Source: Branchiostoma belcheri (Eukaryota; Chordata; Leptocardii; Amphioxiformes; Branchiostomatidae). Taken from it: a stretch of DNA of 64,000 nt. How positions within the stretch are numbered: the first letter of the stretch is position 1; each line of letters starts with the position of its first letter. The position numbers and the translations under genes are program-made. The notes beneath the pieces were generated by a model. The model ran no database searches. It saw nothing but the letters and a program-made list of their open reading frames with translations, and had not been told where the DNA came from. Positions 36,437 to 48,800 of the stretch are shown in pieces. The stretch is from NCBI RefSeq assembly GCF_001625305.1, contig NW_017803413.1, forward strand, positions 195,464 to 259,463, read 5' to 3'.

Positions 36437-39400
36437 TTAGAAAATAGCACTAGGTTGATTGTCATCTTCAGTGAAGCCTGGGCTGTAGGGTGGTTCTGGG
36501 TCTGGGGGAGGGGGGAAGTCCTCCTCTGTAACTGCTAGTAGCATGTTGTCGTCCTCTGAGGGGGGCGGAGTCTCCACAGGCTCCTGCTCTTCTGCGATTG
36601 GCTCAGCAAAGGCTGGGGGTGGTGGCACTGCAGGGGCAGCTGAACACAACGGGTACATTTTTAATGAAATAATAAATGGACATACATGTATCAACATCTG
36701 AACCTTATAGAACAGGCAGCTACATGTATCAAAGGGTGTATTTTCACTACCTTCCACATTCCACAGACTTGGCCTATGTGTTGTTGGACATCTCTGTATA
36801 TTTTTAGTTATTTCTAATTCTACTGTGCAGCATGATATTAAATCACAGATGCGAATAGTCTGAGTGTGTACAAATGTTTTTTTTTTCTCACCAATTTCTT
36901 CATCAGCCACAGTGAGGAGGAACTCCTCCCCAGGGTCGGTTGTGGAGGAGGCGACAGACACCATACTGCTGGGTCTGCTCTCCCTGGGGGCGGTGCTGGT
37001 CTCGCTGGGGGAGGGCGAGGCGTAGATCTGCTCCCTGTAGCGAGCCAGCTCCTCCTGGGCATCCTGCAGCTCTGTGTACACTCTCCCCCGCTCATCATCA
37101 CGACTGGTTAACATGCCCTGGGGGAGAACAAACACCACACATCAGGTAAGCCAGCAGTGATTCAGCCATCCTTCTACTCAACTTCTGTTTCTACAGGGCT
37201 TGTCAATCTTGTGGGTCAACATCAAAACATGCCAGAAAAACTACCTCTGTTTGAATTAAATATCTTAAAATGGAACATTTAGGAAAATTTATTAAACCTT
37301 GAGTGCATTTTTCTCCAGGAAATAGCACACTTGCTCACACTTGCCACTGTGTAGAGAAAGGCAGATTTGTAACCTACCAGTAGCTGGGTTAGTTGATCAC
37401 TTAGTCTTGAGGTGACGGCTGTCAACTTGTCACAGGGTAAGGATATAGTCAGATCACTGGCACCACTGCTGGGTCGGCTTACTGCCGGGGACCCTGCAAC
37501 ATGGCATGGAAAACAATGTTTGATTGTAACAATGACACTGCACGCAATACATGTACAGTATCAGCATAGTCAATGGATCAGAGTCTGTGAACAGAAGTGT
37601 ATGGAGTTCACCAACCTTCCTGAGAGGTGGGCTTAGCCTCCCCTTCCACTACTGGGGAAGACTGCTGTGTTCTCTCTGGGTCCTTCAGGCATTGGTTCAC
37701 CAACGTTGTCAAGGTGTTGGCTGAAATACATACATAAGTCATGATCTAGGCACACACTGGTGAGACATTATTGTAATGATAATTTGCTGGAAAACTTTAC
37801 ACAGTCATACTACACTTTAATACTACTAAGAAGCTTGATTGTCTTATAAGCACATCAGGCATGTCTTTGCAGTCAGCTGCCCAGCTTCTGGGATGTGTAC
37901 CTTGTAAGATGGCGGCCATGACCAGGTCCCTTGGTTCTGGCTCCTGACTGGAGCTGTCCTGACGAGACATTCTACCATCGATCTCTGATGTTAGCTGGTC
38001 CTCCGGTACTCCTGCCATCTCAGCCAGCAGTCTGTGTTTCTCCTCCAGACTCTTTCTGATCACCTCGTCTTTCCTCCTCAGTTTTTCTAGAAGGGGAAAA
38101 TGTTGCATCAAATCTGGCTGTGGAACAGACATTTTGCCAAACCTACACCCAGGCTAGGGTGGTGATGCAAACCTGAACTAGACTGAGAAAATGCTGCACC
38201 TGAGCATACCACTGACTCTGAGATGGTATATAAGCTGGCACAGTAACATGCTAAGTTGGGACTTGACATTCCTTTGTAATGCACACAGCTTTCTCCAATT
38301 ACAAAGTGGCTTGGCTTTCACAACAAGCAGGACGGATACCAGTAGAGAGACTGTCAACAAGACACAGAGAATACTGGTGTCATACCTGAGAAATAGATCC
38401 CCCTTCTATCACACAAACCGGCTGCCTGTCACATATCCTGTGGTTTATCTACAGACATTCTTTTGATTCTCTTGGATTAAATAATTTCAAAAGCTGCTGC
38501 TACATGACGTCTTCTTGTAACATTTCTCTTGGCTTTCGTGTCACCTTCTCAGACTTTGTCCCAAACAATGGCAGACTGCATGTTTATATCTGCTGACTGT
38601 TGACCTTTCTCCTAACAGCACTAAAAGCCCTATAATCCACCCAAGGCCTCAAGCCACACATCGTGACACCTTTATCCTAAACAATACCACACATGATGTG
38701 ACATGTAAATCTCTCCTACTCTTACTTGCTCGCAAGTCCCAATCCTTCAAAAGGGTATGCAGAAATAAGCACCAACTTTTGCTGTTGCATCCCTGCTTCA
38801 CATCTACATCTGCTTAGTGACTTGTCAAGAGTTGACCCTTACCCAAGGGTGTGAGGACCACCTCCGTCTCCTCGTACACCACCTGCTGTGAGACCAGCAC
38901 CTCCGACGGCTGGACCACCTGCCCGCCGTCCACCTGCGTCTCCTCCGCCTGCTGAGTTTCCGTCACGCTGTCCTCGTCCACGTGCACCGTCTCCAGGTTA
39001 CCGTTCCTCTCGTTAGTGGGAATCTCCTCGCTGTAAAGCACAGGCAGGGATTCATACACACATACATGTAGGCATGGTTACAGTCTTTGAACTATCGGTA
39101 CTGAAAATCACAGGAATTTACAGGTACTGGTACATGTAAATCAGGTATTTTTTCTTACATACGACAATCTTGATTTTTCAGAATTTTCTGCTTGGATACC
39201 AAGCTATAATAACACATAGCTATGATAACACACAGCTATAATAACACATAGTTTGACCTTTTCCCACATGACTGCATGGGGAGTAGAGCCAATCTCTAAA
39301 CTGGGGAGGATTTTCTTGGAGAAGATCCAAGATGTCTTTAGAAGGCCCTTCCTTAAGACAACACCTGATAATGAGAGTCAGCTCTTCTGTAGTCAGCGGA

Positions 39401-39849
39401 TTTAAGGCATACAATGGAATCAGTCTTTGGGTAGATTTCTTAATTGATTTCTACACAATAACTCCCTTATTTGCCAGCAAGTTTTTGTGTGTGAAATCTG
39501 AATGTTTGTTCAAGCTGGTTTCCCAAATACTATACTGTACTACTATGTGATAATACTTACAGGTAGATGTAATTTCATTGAATGATCTAAGAATAATTAA
39601 AGATTCCAAATCAGAAATTAAGTACATTACCGGCAGTAAGAATAATTAAAATTCCAACTCACTACCTGTCAGATAATGCATTTATCATATGAAGAATGTA
39701 AGCTGACTTACGCTGTTGTTTCTGCGATGGGGTCTTCGTGAGTTGTGGACATCCTGGGGGGTGGAGGGAGGGAGATTCCCACCCTCCGTGCCCGCTCCTT
39801 CTCCTTGGCCTTGTACGCCTCGGCTGCATCTGTGATGTGCTTGAACCAC
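36437..39849 (-). CDS. ARHGEF11/12: RhoGEF exons: C-terminal coiled coil and Pro-rich tail
   Basis: Seven exons. The first completes the post-PH helix (WFKHITDAAEAYKAKEKERA), then an acidic segment. Next comes a helix KLRRKDEVIRKSLEEKHRLL followed by AEMAGVPEDQ, corresponding to the C-terminal EEKRKLLAEI-type coiled coil of LARG/PDZ-RhoGEF. A second helix (YTELQDAQEELARYREQ) and a proline/acid-rich end (DFPPPPDPEPPYSPGF) close the protein. The C-terminus in vertebrate relatives mediates oligomerisation and autoinhibition. Confidence 0.88.
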
Positions 39850-42800
39850 CTATTCATGATGGCAGAAGTTCCCCTGTTAGCTACACACACTGTGCCTGGC
39901 TGGCGCTAAGGACCTGCCTTCCTGTCAGGACCACTGCACCTATATACATGTAGGTCCCACACCCTGACACACTGTGTTGTCCCCCAGTCTGAGACGTTTT
40001 GGCAGCAGAGCAAAGTGTGCAAGGATGACACTCCTGAATCAACACTAGTGACCTGTCAGGCAGTCTATGAACTGTGAAACCTAAGATGAAATTTGGGTCA
40101 ACCCAAATTAAAGGGTCCTGCCTCCTCACACAACTTCCAAAGTTGTTCACAACCAGGTACAAATTGCAGCCCAATATCACCGGTGTTGGGAGGCTGAGAG
40201 AGGAACTCTGCCAACAATAGCTCCTTCACTTCCTCAGACTTCTCAGTTTCTGCTGCCAACAAGCCTGCTTCTGTCTAGTGGTTCAATGGCATGGCAAGAG
40301 GACAGGACTGAGGCAACATTACCTACTACCTGTGGAATGTAAACTCAATACCTGCATAGCAGACCAAAGCTTTCAGTCAACAGATCGCATTACCCAAGGG
40401 GGCGGGACTTACTGCTTATAGCCTCAGGGTATTGATATGCACTTTTGCAAAAAAAGGTCAGAACTATTATCTGCTTCCTCTTCCTCATTAGCTAATAGGT
40501 AAAGAATTCCTTTTAACCAAAATGTGTTGATGCACTTCTGTATACATAGCTGCCAATAGTTCTGAGATGTACAGTACCACCAAAAATGTATTCTCAAAGA
40601 CAAGTTGATATGTGAGAGATACAGATAAAGGACTATTTCATGAACAATACCCTCATTTGTGTGGGGTCAAAAGGCTGTAGTCAACAAGAATTGTTTACTT
40701 GTAATATGACAATCTTTCAATTAAAAACTGCATCTAATGCCTTCAATGCAAATAAACAATTCTGCCCATTGCACATTTTGTAATCAGGTACTAAGTATGT
40801 AACCACGCACAAGTAAGTTTTTTGCCTGAAGGACACATTACACCTGTCCTTCCCTTTCAGTTCATTCAATTCTTCATATGCCATTATTTCTGGAGAGTCA
40901 CTACTCTCTACTTTTACTTTCCACCATTTCAACACAAACCAAAGCAATACCAGCTTCTAAACTTCCAGCACATTTTGCCCCGATACATACACTCATAACA
41001 CTGTAACTACCAAAGAACAGCAGGGTTACAAACAATTCTGCTAACGAGACCCTGAGCAGTCACAGGGACCTTAACACTCACGTTTTTCTCTCCATGGCTG
41101 TTGAGGCCACTAGCTCGTAGATCTGGGGTCCAATTTGGGACGTACTGACCAGGAAGAATGCCTTATTGTCTGTAGGTGGAAGAAGAATTTTAATTAAAAG
41201 AAAGAAATACACAAACCCTTTTCTGAAAATACTTTTCCTAACAATTACTGGTTCTCTTTCTAATTTCTGTTGCTTAAGAGTTTGATACTGATATGTTGTA
41301 TTATTTGAGTTGCAACTTAACTTAAGTACCATATTAGATACAATATTACATATGGACCAAATTAAACATCAGCTGATCTCACCTGTAGCCACGTTTCTGG
41401 TGAGCAGGTTGTTGAGTTTGATGATGGGGGAGTGGGTAGTTTTGGTGTCCTCCTTGCCGCTGACTAACATGGTGCTCTGACACTTCAGCACGTACCGGTT
41501 GTCATCCTCCTTCTGCATCAGCACCAGACAGTCCTCCAGTAGCAGCATGTGGAGATCTGTGGACAGACAGTTCCATCTTCATACAAATGACTAAGGCATC
41601 CATATGGTCATTTTTACAACTTCACCCTAACTTAAAAAGTCATCAAACTCAAATCAAGGAAGTCAAGAATTTTGCTAGGTATCTTCAGAGAGATTTCAGG
41701 AATATCAGTTATAACATGATCCAGTTCAGATGATAAACATTATATTGTATAAACCCACCTATGAGTCTGGTTCTGCCTAGTCTCCAGGTTAGACCTCCAT
41801 CATGGAGAAGGGTTTTGGATGGTAAGTCTAGGTCCTGTGGAATGGAAAATAACAGGAGATTCAGGAATGAGAGCACATTATTCCATCTTTGCTGAGAGCA
41901 GCATGGGTCAACAGAATAAAAACCTGTAATAATTGTAGTGTCACATAGTGAAATTTATCTGTACAGGGAGGGGAACTAAGTAAGTCTGGGAGGATTATCT
42001 TGGAGAGGACCCAAGATGTCTTGGGAAGGCCCATCCCTTAAGACAACACTTAGTAAGGAGCACCAGCTCTTCTGTATTCAGCAGATTCTAGGCACACATA
42101 GGAACCAGTCTCTGGGCAGCTGTTATACATTAAGGTTGCAGAACAACAGTCTGAGATTCATTACATTGTTTGTAAACTATTTTGGGGGTGATATTTTTAT
42201 TTATGTTGAAATTTTTTTATGGTGACAAATCATGCTCTGAGATAAACTTGCTATTCCTTAATGGTTGTTTTATTTACCTTGAATTCAGCAAGTAAGGGAT
42301 GTGAGGATTTCTCGAGAGAAGACTTGTCTAACTTCTTGGAAAACTCTTCAAGTTTCTGCAAAGGGAATGACAACAACAAAGTAAATTTAAAGGTCAGGCC
42401 ATGCTCTTAACAAGAAGATCCAAAGACTAGATAAATTGAAAAAAGAGAGAAAAAGAATGAAGATTGCTGCCTACCTGGTGGTTCTCACAATCTCTCACAG
42501 ACTGGTTCACATACTCCAGACTTCTTTTGCAACATTCTAGCGCTTGGTATATTTTCTTCTGTTCAGTTGGATTTCCTGTAGGAAATTGGAGACAGAGTCA
42601 ATAATAGAATAGGTGTACAATATGGCAAACTAGTAAGATAACATACAGCTAAACATATAATTCCTTCTTTCCCATATTCCTGCATTTCAATTTACATCTG
42701 TGACTATCAGACACTTGAACAGGGACACCCTGACAAACAAAAATCTTGTCTGCTTTGCTCTCAACATGGGACATTCCTACACAAGGCTGGCTATGTACTA

Positions 42801-45800
42801 GGCAAGTTTTAGATGCTAATCAAGGATAGGAGAAAATGAAATTTACCAAATTAAGTTTGTATGTTTAATACAAATGCAGTTCATATGCCAAAGGATAGGA
42901 TTGGCTTTACTCAAGAGAAAACAACTGACCTATCGTATAGTTGGCTAGCTTCTCCAGGAAAATTGGGTACTTGGTGAGACGCTGCATGACTTGGGGAAGG
43001 TGGTCCTTTAATGACAGCCTTCTACACAATGGGTTACTTTCTGCCTCCTGAAAAAGTTGTGATAAAACATGTAAGCAAACAAACCTGTACCATTGCTTGT
43101 TTTATTTAGCCAATTCAGTATGCAAATTTGTTTCATAAACAAAATGTTGTGAAAAGTTGACACATTTAAGCTATACAGCAATTTACATGAAACATAATGA
43201 CGGTGACTTACAGCCATGAACTGCTGTAGTTTGGAGTCTTTTTTCTGTCGGACACGGATCATCTCTACCGCTGCTTTCTGGTTGGCACAGAACACGGCAG
43301 CAGCGTGTCTGAACTGTTCACCGCTCTCACCATCAAACTGGACAACAAAACAACCGACATGTTACCATGCATGCTCACATTAGTCTTTTCAGTTGTAACA
43401 TTTCTACAGAATTGAAGTTCCATTTGCCAAGTTTTGAAAGTTATGCTTATAGTTGCAGCACAAAAATTAAACCCTAACTTACTGTCATATCATACATTAT
43501 GGGACTATCACATGGAGATACAGAATCCTCTGGGTAGCACTTACTCTGTCCAGCAGGAGGTCTCCTATCTGTCCTACTATGTGTCCATCTGCTTTCTTCT
43601 TTGCCTTCATGGCCTGGTTTAGTGTACCTGAAATATGTGGAGGGAAACATTTAATTTCTGATAATTTAAAGCACCCTTGACAACAGCATAACACGATATC
43701 CAAAAAATTTAACATGGGCCATCCCTTCCCAACTCAGTCAGCAGTCTTCATCATTTAATTGTCTTGTCCTTGTACTTGTCCTTCAACCTATAAAACCATG
43801 CCAGCAGACTGTGTGTACAGGAGAGGGAAAGGCTGTGACCTACAGATACCAGCCAGACATGTCACCACAACTACTGCTGGGGGGTGCCGACATCAAACAG
43901 TACCGGTGGTTGATTGTACAATCCAGAATGTTGCACTACAGTAAGATAGTGCCGCCAATCATTGGTGATGTTGGCAAATTTCCTAACTTAGTGGTCTCAA
44001 AACCTAGCAATGTTTTCGTGTAGGTATCACAAACATACATCTGTAGACAGTGCCGTTTTTAAGACCAAATCCAAAGTCTGAGACTCTGGAGTAAGCATCT
44101 GTTACCTAATTCTAATTGGATTGTTGCTTTGACTTGCCTGGAAAAACTTTTAAGAGATACATGTACATTCAACTTGAAAATCAGGATCTACATGTACACT
44201 ACAATGTATGTAGCTGAGTGACAACTATAGCATCTGATCTGTCCTGAAACGTCAGTTCTATCACTTTTTATTTGCCACTATTTCCACCTTGTTACCAGAA
44301 GAATATCAAAGAGCTAAGACAAAGCAATGAATATTGAAAACTTACTATGCATATCAATGACTTCCTGCATGTTGGGAAAGACCTGCTTAACTACATCATA
44401 AGGCAGGATATTGTCCTGCAGCATCCGCCTGTGGAATATCTGCAAACATCGGGGAACAAATCATTCAGTACGACAAGCACAGCTAATGCCAATCAGTACA
44501 GCATTAAATTATGTGCAACTACATTATAGCATTTATCCTTCCTAAAGCCTCAAACTAGCATAACATTCCAGTGTCTACCTATAAACTAGTAAATAATACA
44601 GCCGCTTATGTAGTTTGTAAGAAGTACTGGAAGGATGCACTGATAAAATAAAAGCTATGCCACACAAGGTAGCCTTAAAAATCTAAATTGTTTGTGTGCA
44701 AATTCTCAGTTGCTACTACATGTAGGGTTTCTTGCACCTTGTAACAATTTCAATGTTGTCAAATGATCAAGGAACAAAACTTACCAAATCTAAAACCTTG
44801 AGGTTCCTAACATGTGCTTTCTCTGTGTGAAACAGCTCTGCAAAAGAAAATGGACATGAGTCACTTTGTCACTTGAGAAATTTTACTGCTTACTATGATA
44901 TGTATATGCTAAAGACCTTGTTACCAGCATTAGTTAGTCTCCGTCTTTCAGGACATTCAGGAAAAAAGTCAACTTACCATTAATGACTTCTTGTCTCTTG
45001 ATCTCCTTTTTGCTGAGACTTTTTAAGGTGCTCCTATCTACAGTCTCCTGCCAGTTGGCACCCTGCTCCAGGTCCACTTCAAAGTCTGAGTCCCTGCTCA
45101 TCTCTGTGGGAGATGGGGGTCTGTGTACAGCCTCAGAGGAGTTACTGTGGAGGAACAACAACCATCAAGGTGAATGTATCCTTCAATCTGTACACCTACT
45201 GAAACATGCAATATTTAAAAAGAATGATATAATTACAAATTCATAGAAAGCATACATGTTCATTTAAGAACATGCACATCAAGTAATGATGTATGTTCAT
45301 ATAACATAGCAGTCAGCCATACATGTATAAACAGAAGCTATCATATTGGCTGTCTTGTTGACAAGTCTACCATTTTTGAACTGATTCTGGATGAACAGTG
45401 GCTAGCGGCTCCATGTCAGTCTCCCACACAGACTATCCCATCATGCTCACCTGCTGGACAGACTGGACGTTGACGTGGATCCTGACGTGGTGGTTTCCGT
45501 GGCAACCTTGACAGCGTCCACATCCACATCACTCTTGGACCGCTTGCCAGAACCATTGGTGATGGAGTCCCGGCCCTGGGCGGGGTAAAGAGATAGTCAG
45601 CAAAGCTGTACACACGTGTGTATCATTCGATCATACTTCATGCATATCATAATACACAAACCATACATAAGGAAGTAAGAGTTCTGCAACAATAAACAAA
45701 ACTTTTCTTTTTGCTATTGATGATACGAGGTCTTCACAAACACATCAAGCCATTCTTTCCCTACTACATGTACATAGAAAAACAAAGTTTCTTCTTCCTT

Positions 45801-48800
45801 GTATACAACTTTATCATATCATATCATAGTATGTCAACAAATTATGATGCAAAAAATGCTACTTACATTTATTCTTCCTTTCAAGCTCTCAGATCTTTCT
45901 ATTGTGGAAGTTTTTCTGTTGCTGGAAAAAGACATCGGGTGTCATTATCCTTTAAGTTGAGAGATTATGCTTAATACACAATCTTGTAATTCATTATACT
46001 AACATTTGTAGTACAGCTTGTAGCTTTCCACTAACTCAGTGCTTAATGTTCTAGACCTGAGTAATGGAAGTCATTTTCTGCAACCTGTTTTTTTTTTTTC
46101 AAACACAACACAGCTACAAGGCTAGCTATGTGGTTCAAACAGTCAAAGGAACACAAAGTCAGCATGCAGGTGTCACGCTGGCCACACACCACTAATTCTA
46201 CATGGCCTGGAGAGGAATATCTACTTATATTTGTACATGTGCACTCAGGTGTCAGAACAACAAACAACCTCAGTCTGCCATTAGCCTACTCTGTTATCTT
46301 TACCAGGATGTTGGTAGCTTGATTAATCCCAGGAAAGGTAGATAGAACAGGACTTAGTGGTACACACAGGAGGTACTGGCAGCTTAGGAAGGAAGCACAA
46401 AATGGCAAGGAGCAGTATAGAAATATTAGCACTGGCTGTACTGGGGACACACACACAACAGGCAGTCTAAACAATGAATGTACTGTTCTCTTCTGGTCTG
46501 TTCCTATGTTTGTCTTCACCATCTCCCTGGTGCCTCACCTCATCAACAACACAAATTAGGGCTACCTCTTCAAGGAGATGCTTGATTGGTAAATGCTGTT
46601 TTTAGAATGTGCTTAAAACGTCAGAAGTTGATAATTATGAATTTTAATGCGGTCTAAATTTGGTTTGTGTCAAAGCCATGCTTACTGTCTTTCACAAGTT
46701 TCTCACCTAACAGAACACCCTACTCTCTGACTTTTTTGTTGTTACCTAAATCTGGCTCTGATTTCACATACTTGTATGTATATGCATGTATCAAGTACAA
46801 CATAAGAAGTAATACCTATGGAGGTTTATATGTACACATATTGGAATCATTATTTTGCCATGTTTAAAAACCAGGGGTTTCAAAGCTGCAAAATTACACA
46901 TGTACATATTTCACAGAGCCAAATATTTTCAGAGCTTTCATATATCGTGTGAATAGAGTATGGTTTGTAGATGCGTACTGCCTGCTCTTGGAATAGCTTG
47001 TTATGTCATAATTGAAGCTAGTGTACACTCTACATGCTTACTCTTCTAAATTGCAACATCAGGTCAGAGTTCACAGGCTTAGCACCTGTCTGCAAGCAGC
47101 TGCTGATATTGCAGCTCAGTAATTACCAGTCCAGTCCTCTGGTGAATAACTCCTGTGGTGAAGCAAGTCAACACTGCAAACCTTGGGCCACTCTTCAAAG
47201 CCTAACTTAATGAGAGGTCATCTCCTAATACATCAGGCCCAATTAGGGGGCCCAGGAGGGTAGAGTCAAATGGAAACAACTAAAGAAACTCTCTCTAAAG
47301 AACTCAAAACTATTTCAATTCAGCATGTGAAGTTTAGGCCACTTTGTAAGGGCCCAGGATTGGTTAGAGTACACCCTTATCAAGCTCAGGCCACTTTGGA
47401 AGGGCCCAGCCCATGCAGGGTTAGTTTGCAGGGGTGCAGACATGAAAAGAAGAAGAGGTACCTCTTGCTTAGCTTGGCTACGAGTTCTGAAGTGAAGAGG
47501 AGGGGCAGACTGCCCCGGCGTCTGATGGTGGGGAACAAAGTGGTATAACCAATACCATTATCAATGTTTCTGGCATAGAACACACATCTTCCTGCCTCCT
47601 GATTTCCTCATATCACCAAAGATATGCAACAAATGAGTTGACACGTTCTGATGATTTTTCCATTTTCTGTTTACAAACTGGACAGCATGCTCATGACAAT
47701 TTGACACCGGACACTTCTACAATCCATCTGGGAGGCAGAGAAGTCTTGTGCAACTTCAGGAAACATTGGTAAATGGAAAAAGGATAATGGACAAGGATAA
47801 AACAAAAAGAAATTGAAGGCAGACAAGACATGGGATGCTACGAAAAAAATAATAATATTCTAAAACAGTCATGCTTTTAGAGTAGACGAGGTGGGGTGGG
47901 TAGATCTGTCAACTATCTTTGTATTCTAATCACATTGAGTTTACAAAACAGCCCTTAGGTACCTGGAAAGTGTAACATTATTTCTTTGGTTTGCAAAGTT
48001 TGTGACCTTTTTTGTAATACTAATTAGACACAAACCAAATATTTTCATACATGGAGATGAGTGACCCAGTAATCCCCTTACCTTGGTTGGTCTGGAGGGG
48101 GCTGCTCCTGGGTGATGTCAGGACTCTGGCTGCGGGGAGAGTTCCCCCTGGAGTTGGGGTGGGGGGAGGTGGCAGGGGAGGAAGGGTCCCCACCTGCCTG
48201 CTGAATGTCTCTCTCATACCCTGGGGTGAGTGAGCTCACTATACGTTCCTCCTTTAGCTTAGCTGGATGTAGGAGTGATAGGGAAAAATTAATGCTTTGT
48301 TCCATCAGGGCTTACATGTATATAACAATGTTACCTACATGCATGCAACAGTTTTGTAACAAAACATCATTCACCATCAAAATTATCACAAAATTTATTA
48401 CCATAATCTGAATCAGTTTACATGGCAGCTGAGCATATCAACATAACAAATTTAAGATATAGATCTACATATGTGAGAGACAGGATGTTATGTTGTAAGC
48501 CTCAGCTGAAGGGGGAGGGGGGCAGAAAAACAGAGGACATCTGGTGGCAGTGGGAAAAGTCAACATCCTCCTACAAGTTAAACCTCATAAAGTCAAACCA
48601 ACATTCAGCCATGGGTTCAGCTCAACATGAGTCAGGGCATCTGAGATGGATCATCAAACCTTTAAGTCAAGAATAACTGAACAGGACTTGTCAAGTCAAC
48701 AAATTACACACAATGTTGTTTCATCCTTCCTGCTGAATATTGAAGCAGAAAGTAAACCACTAAAACCCAAATATTTCACATTACTCAACAGTTTACCACA

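Noticed and set aside
36437..37138. Single 233-codon minus frame as a separate gene
   Set aside because: It is the last two RhoGEF exons read through their intron (36640-36891); splice signals and phase show the intron.
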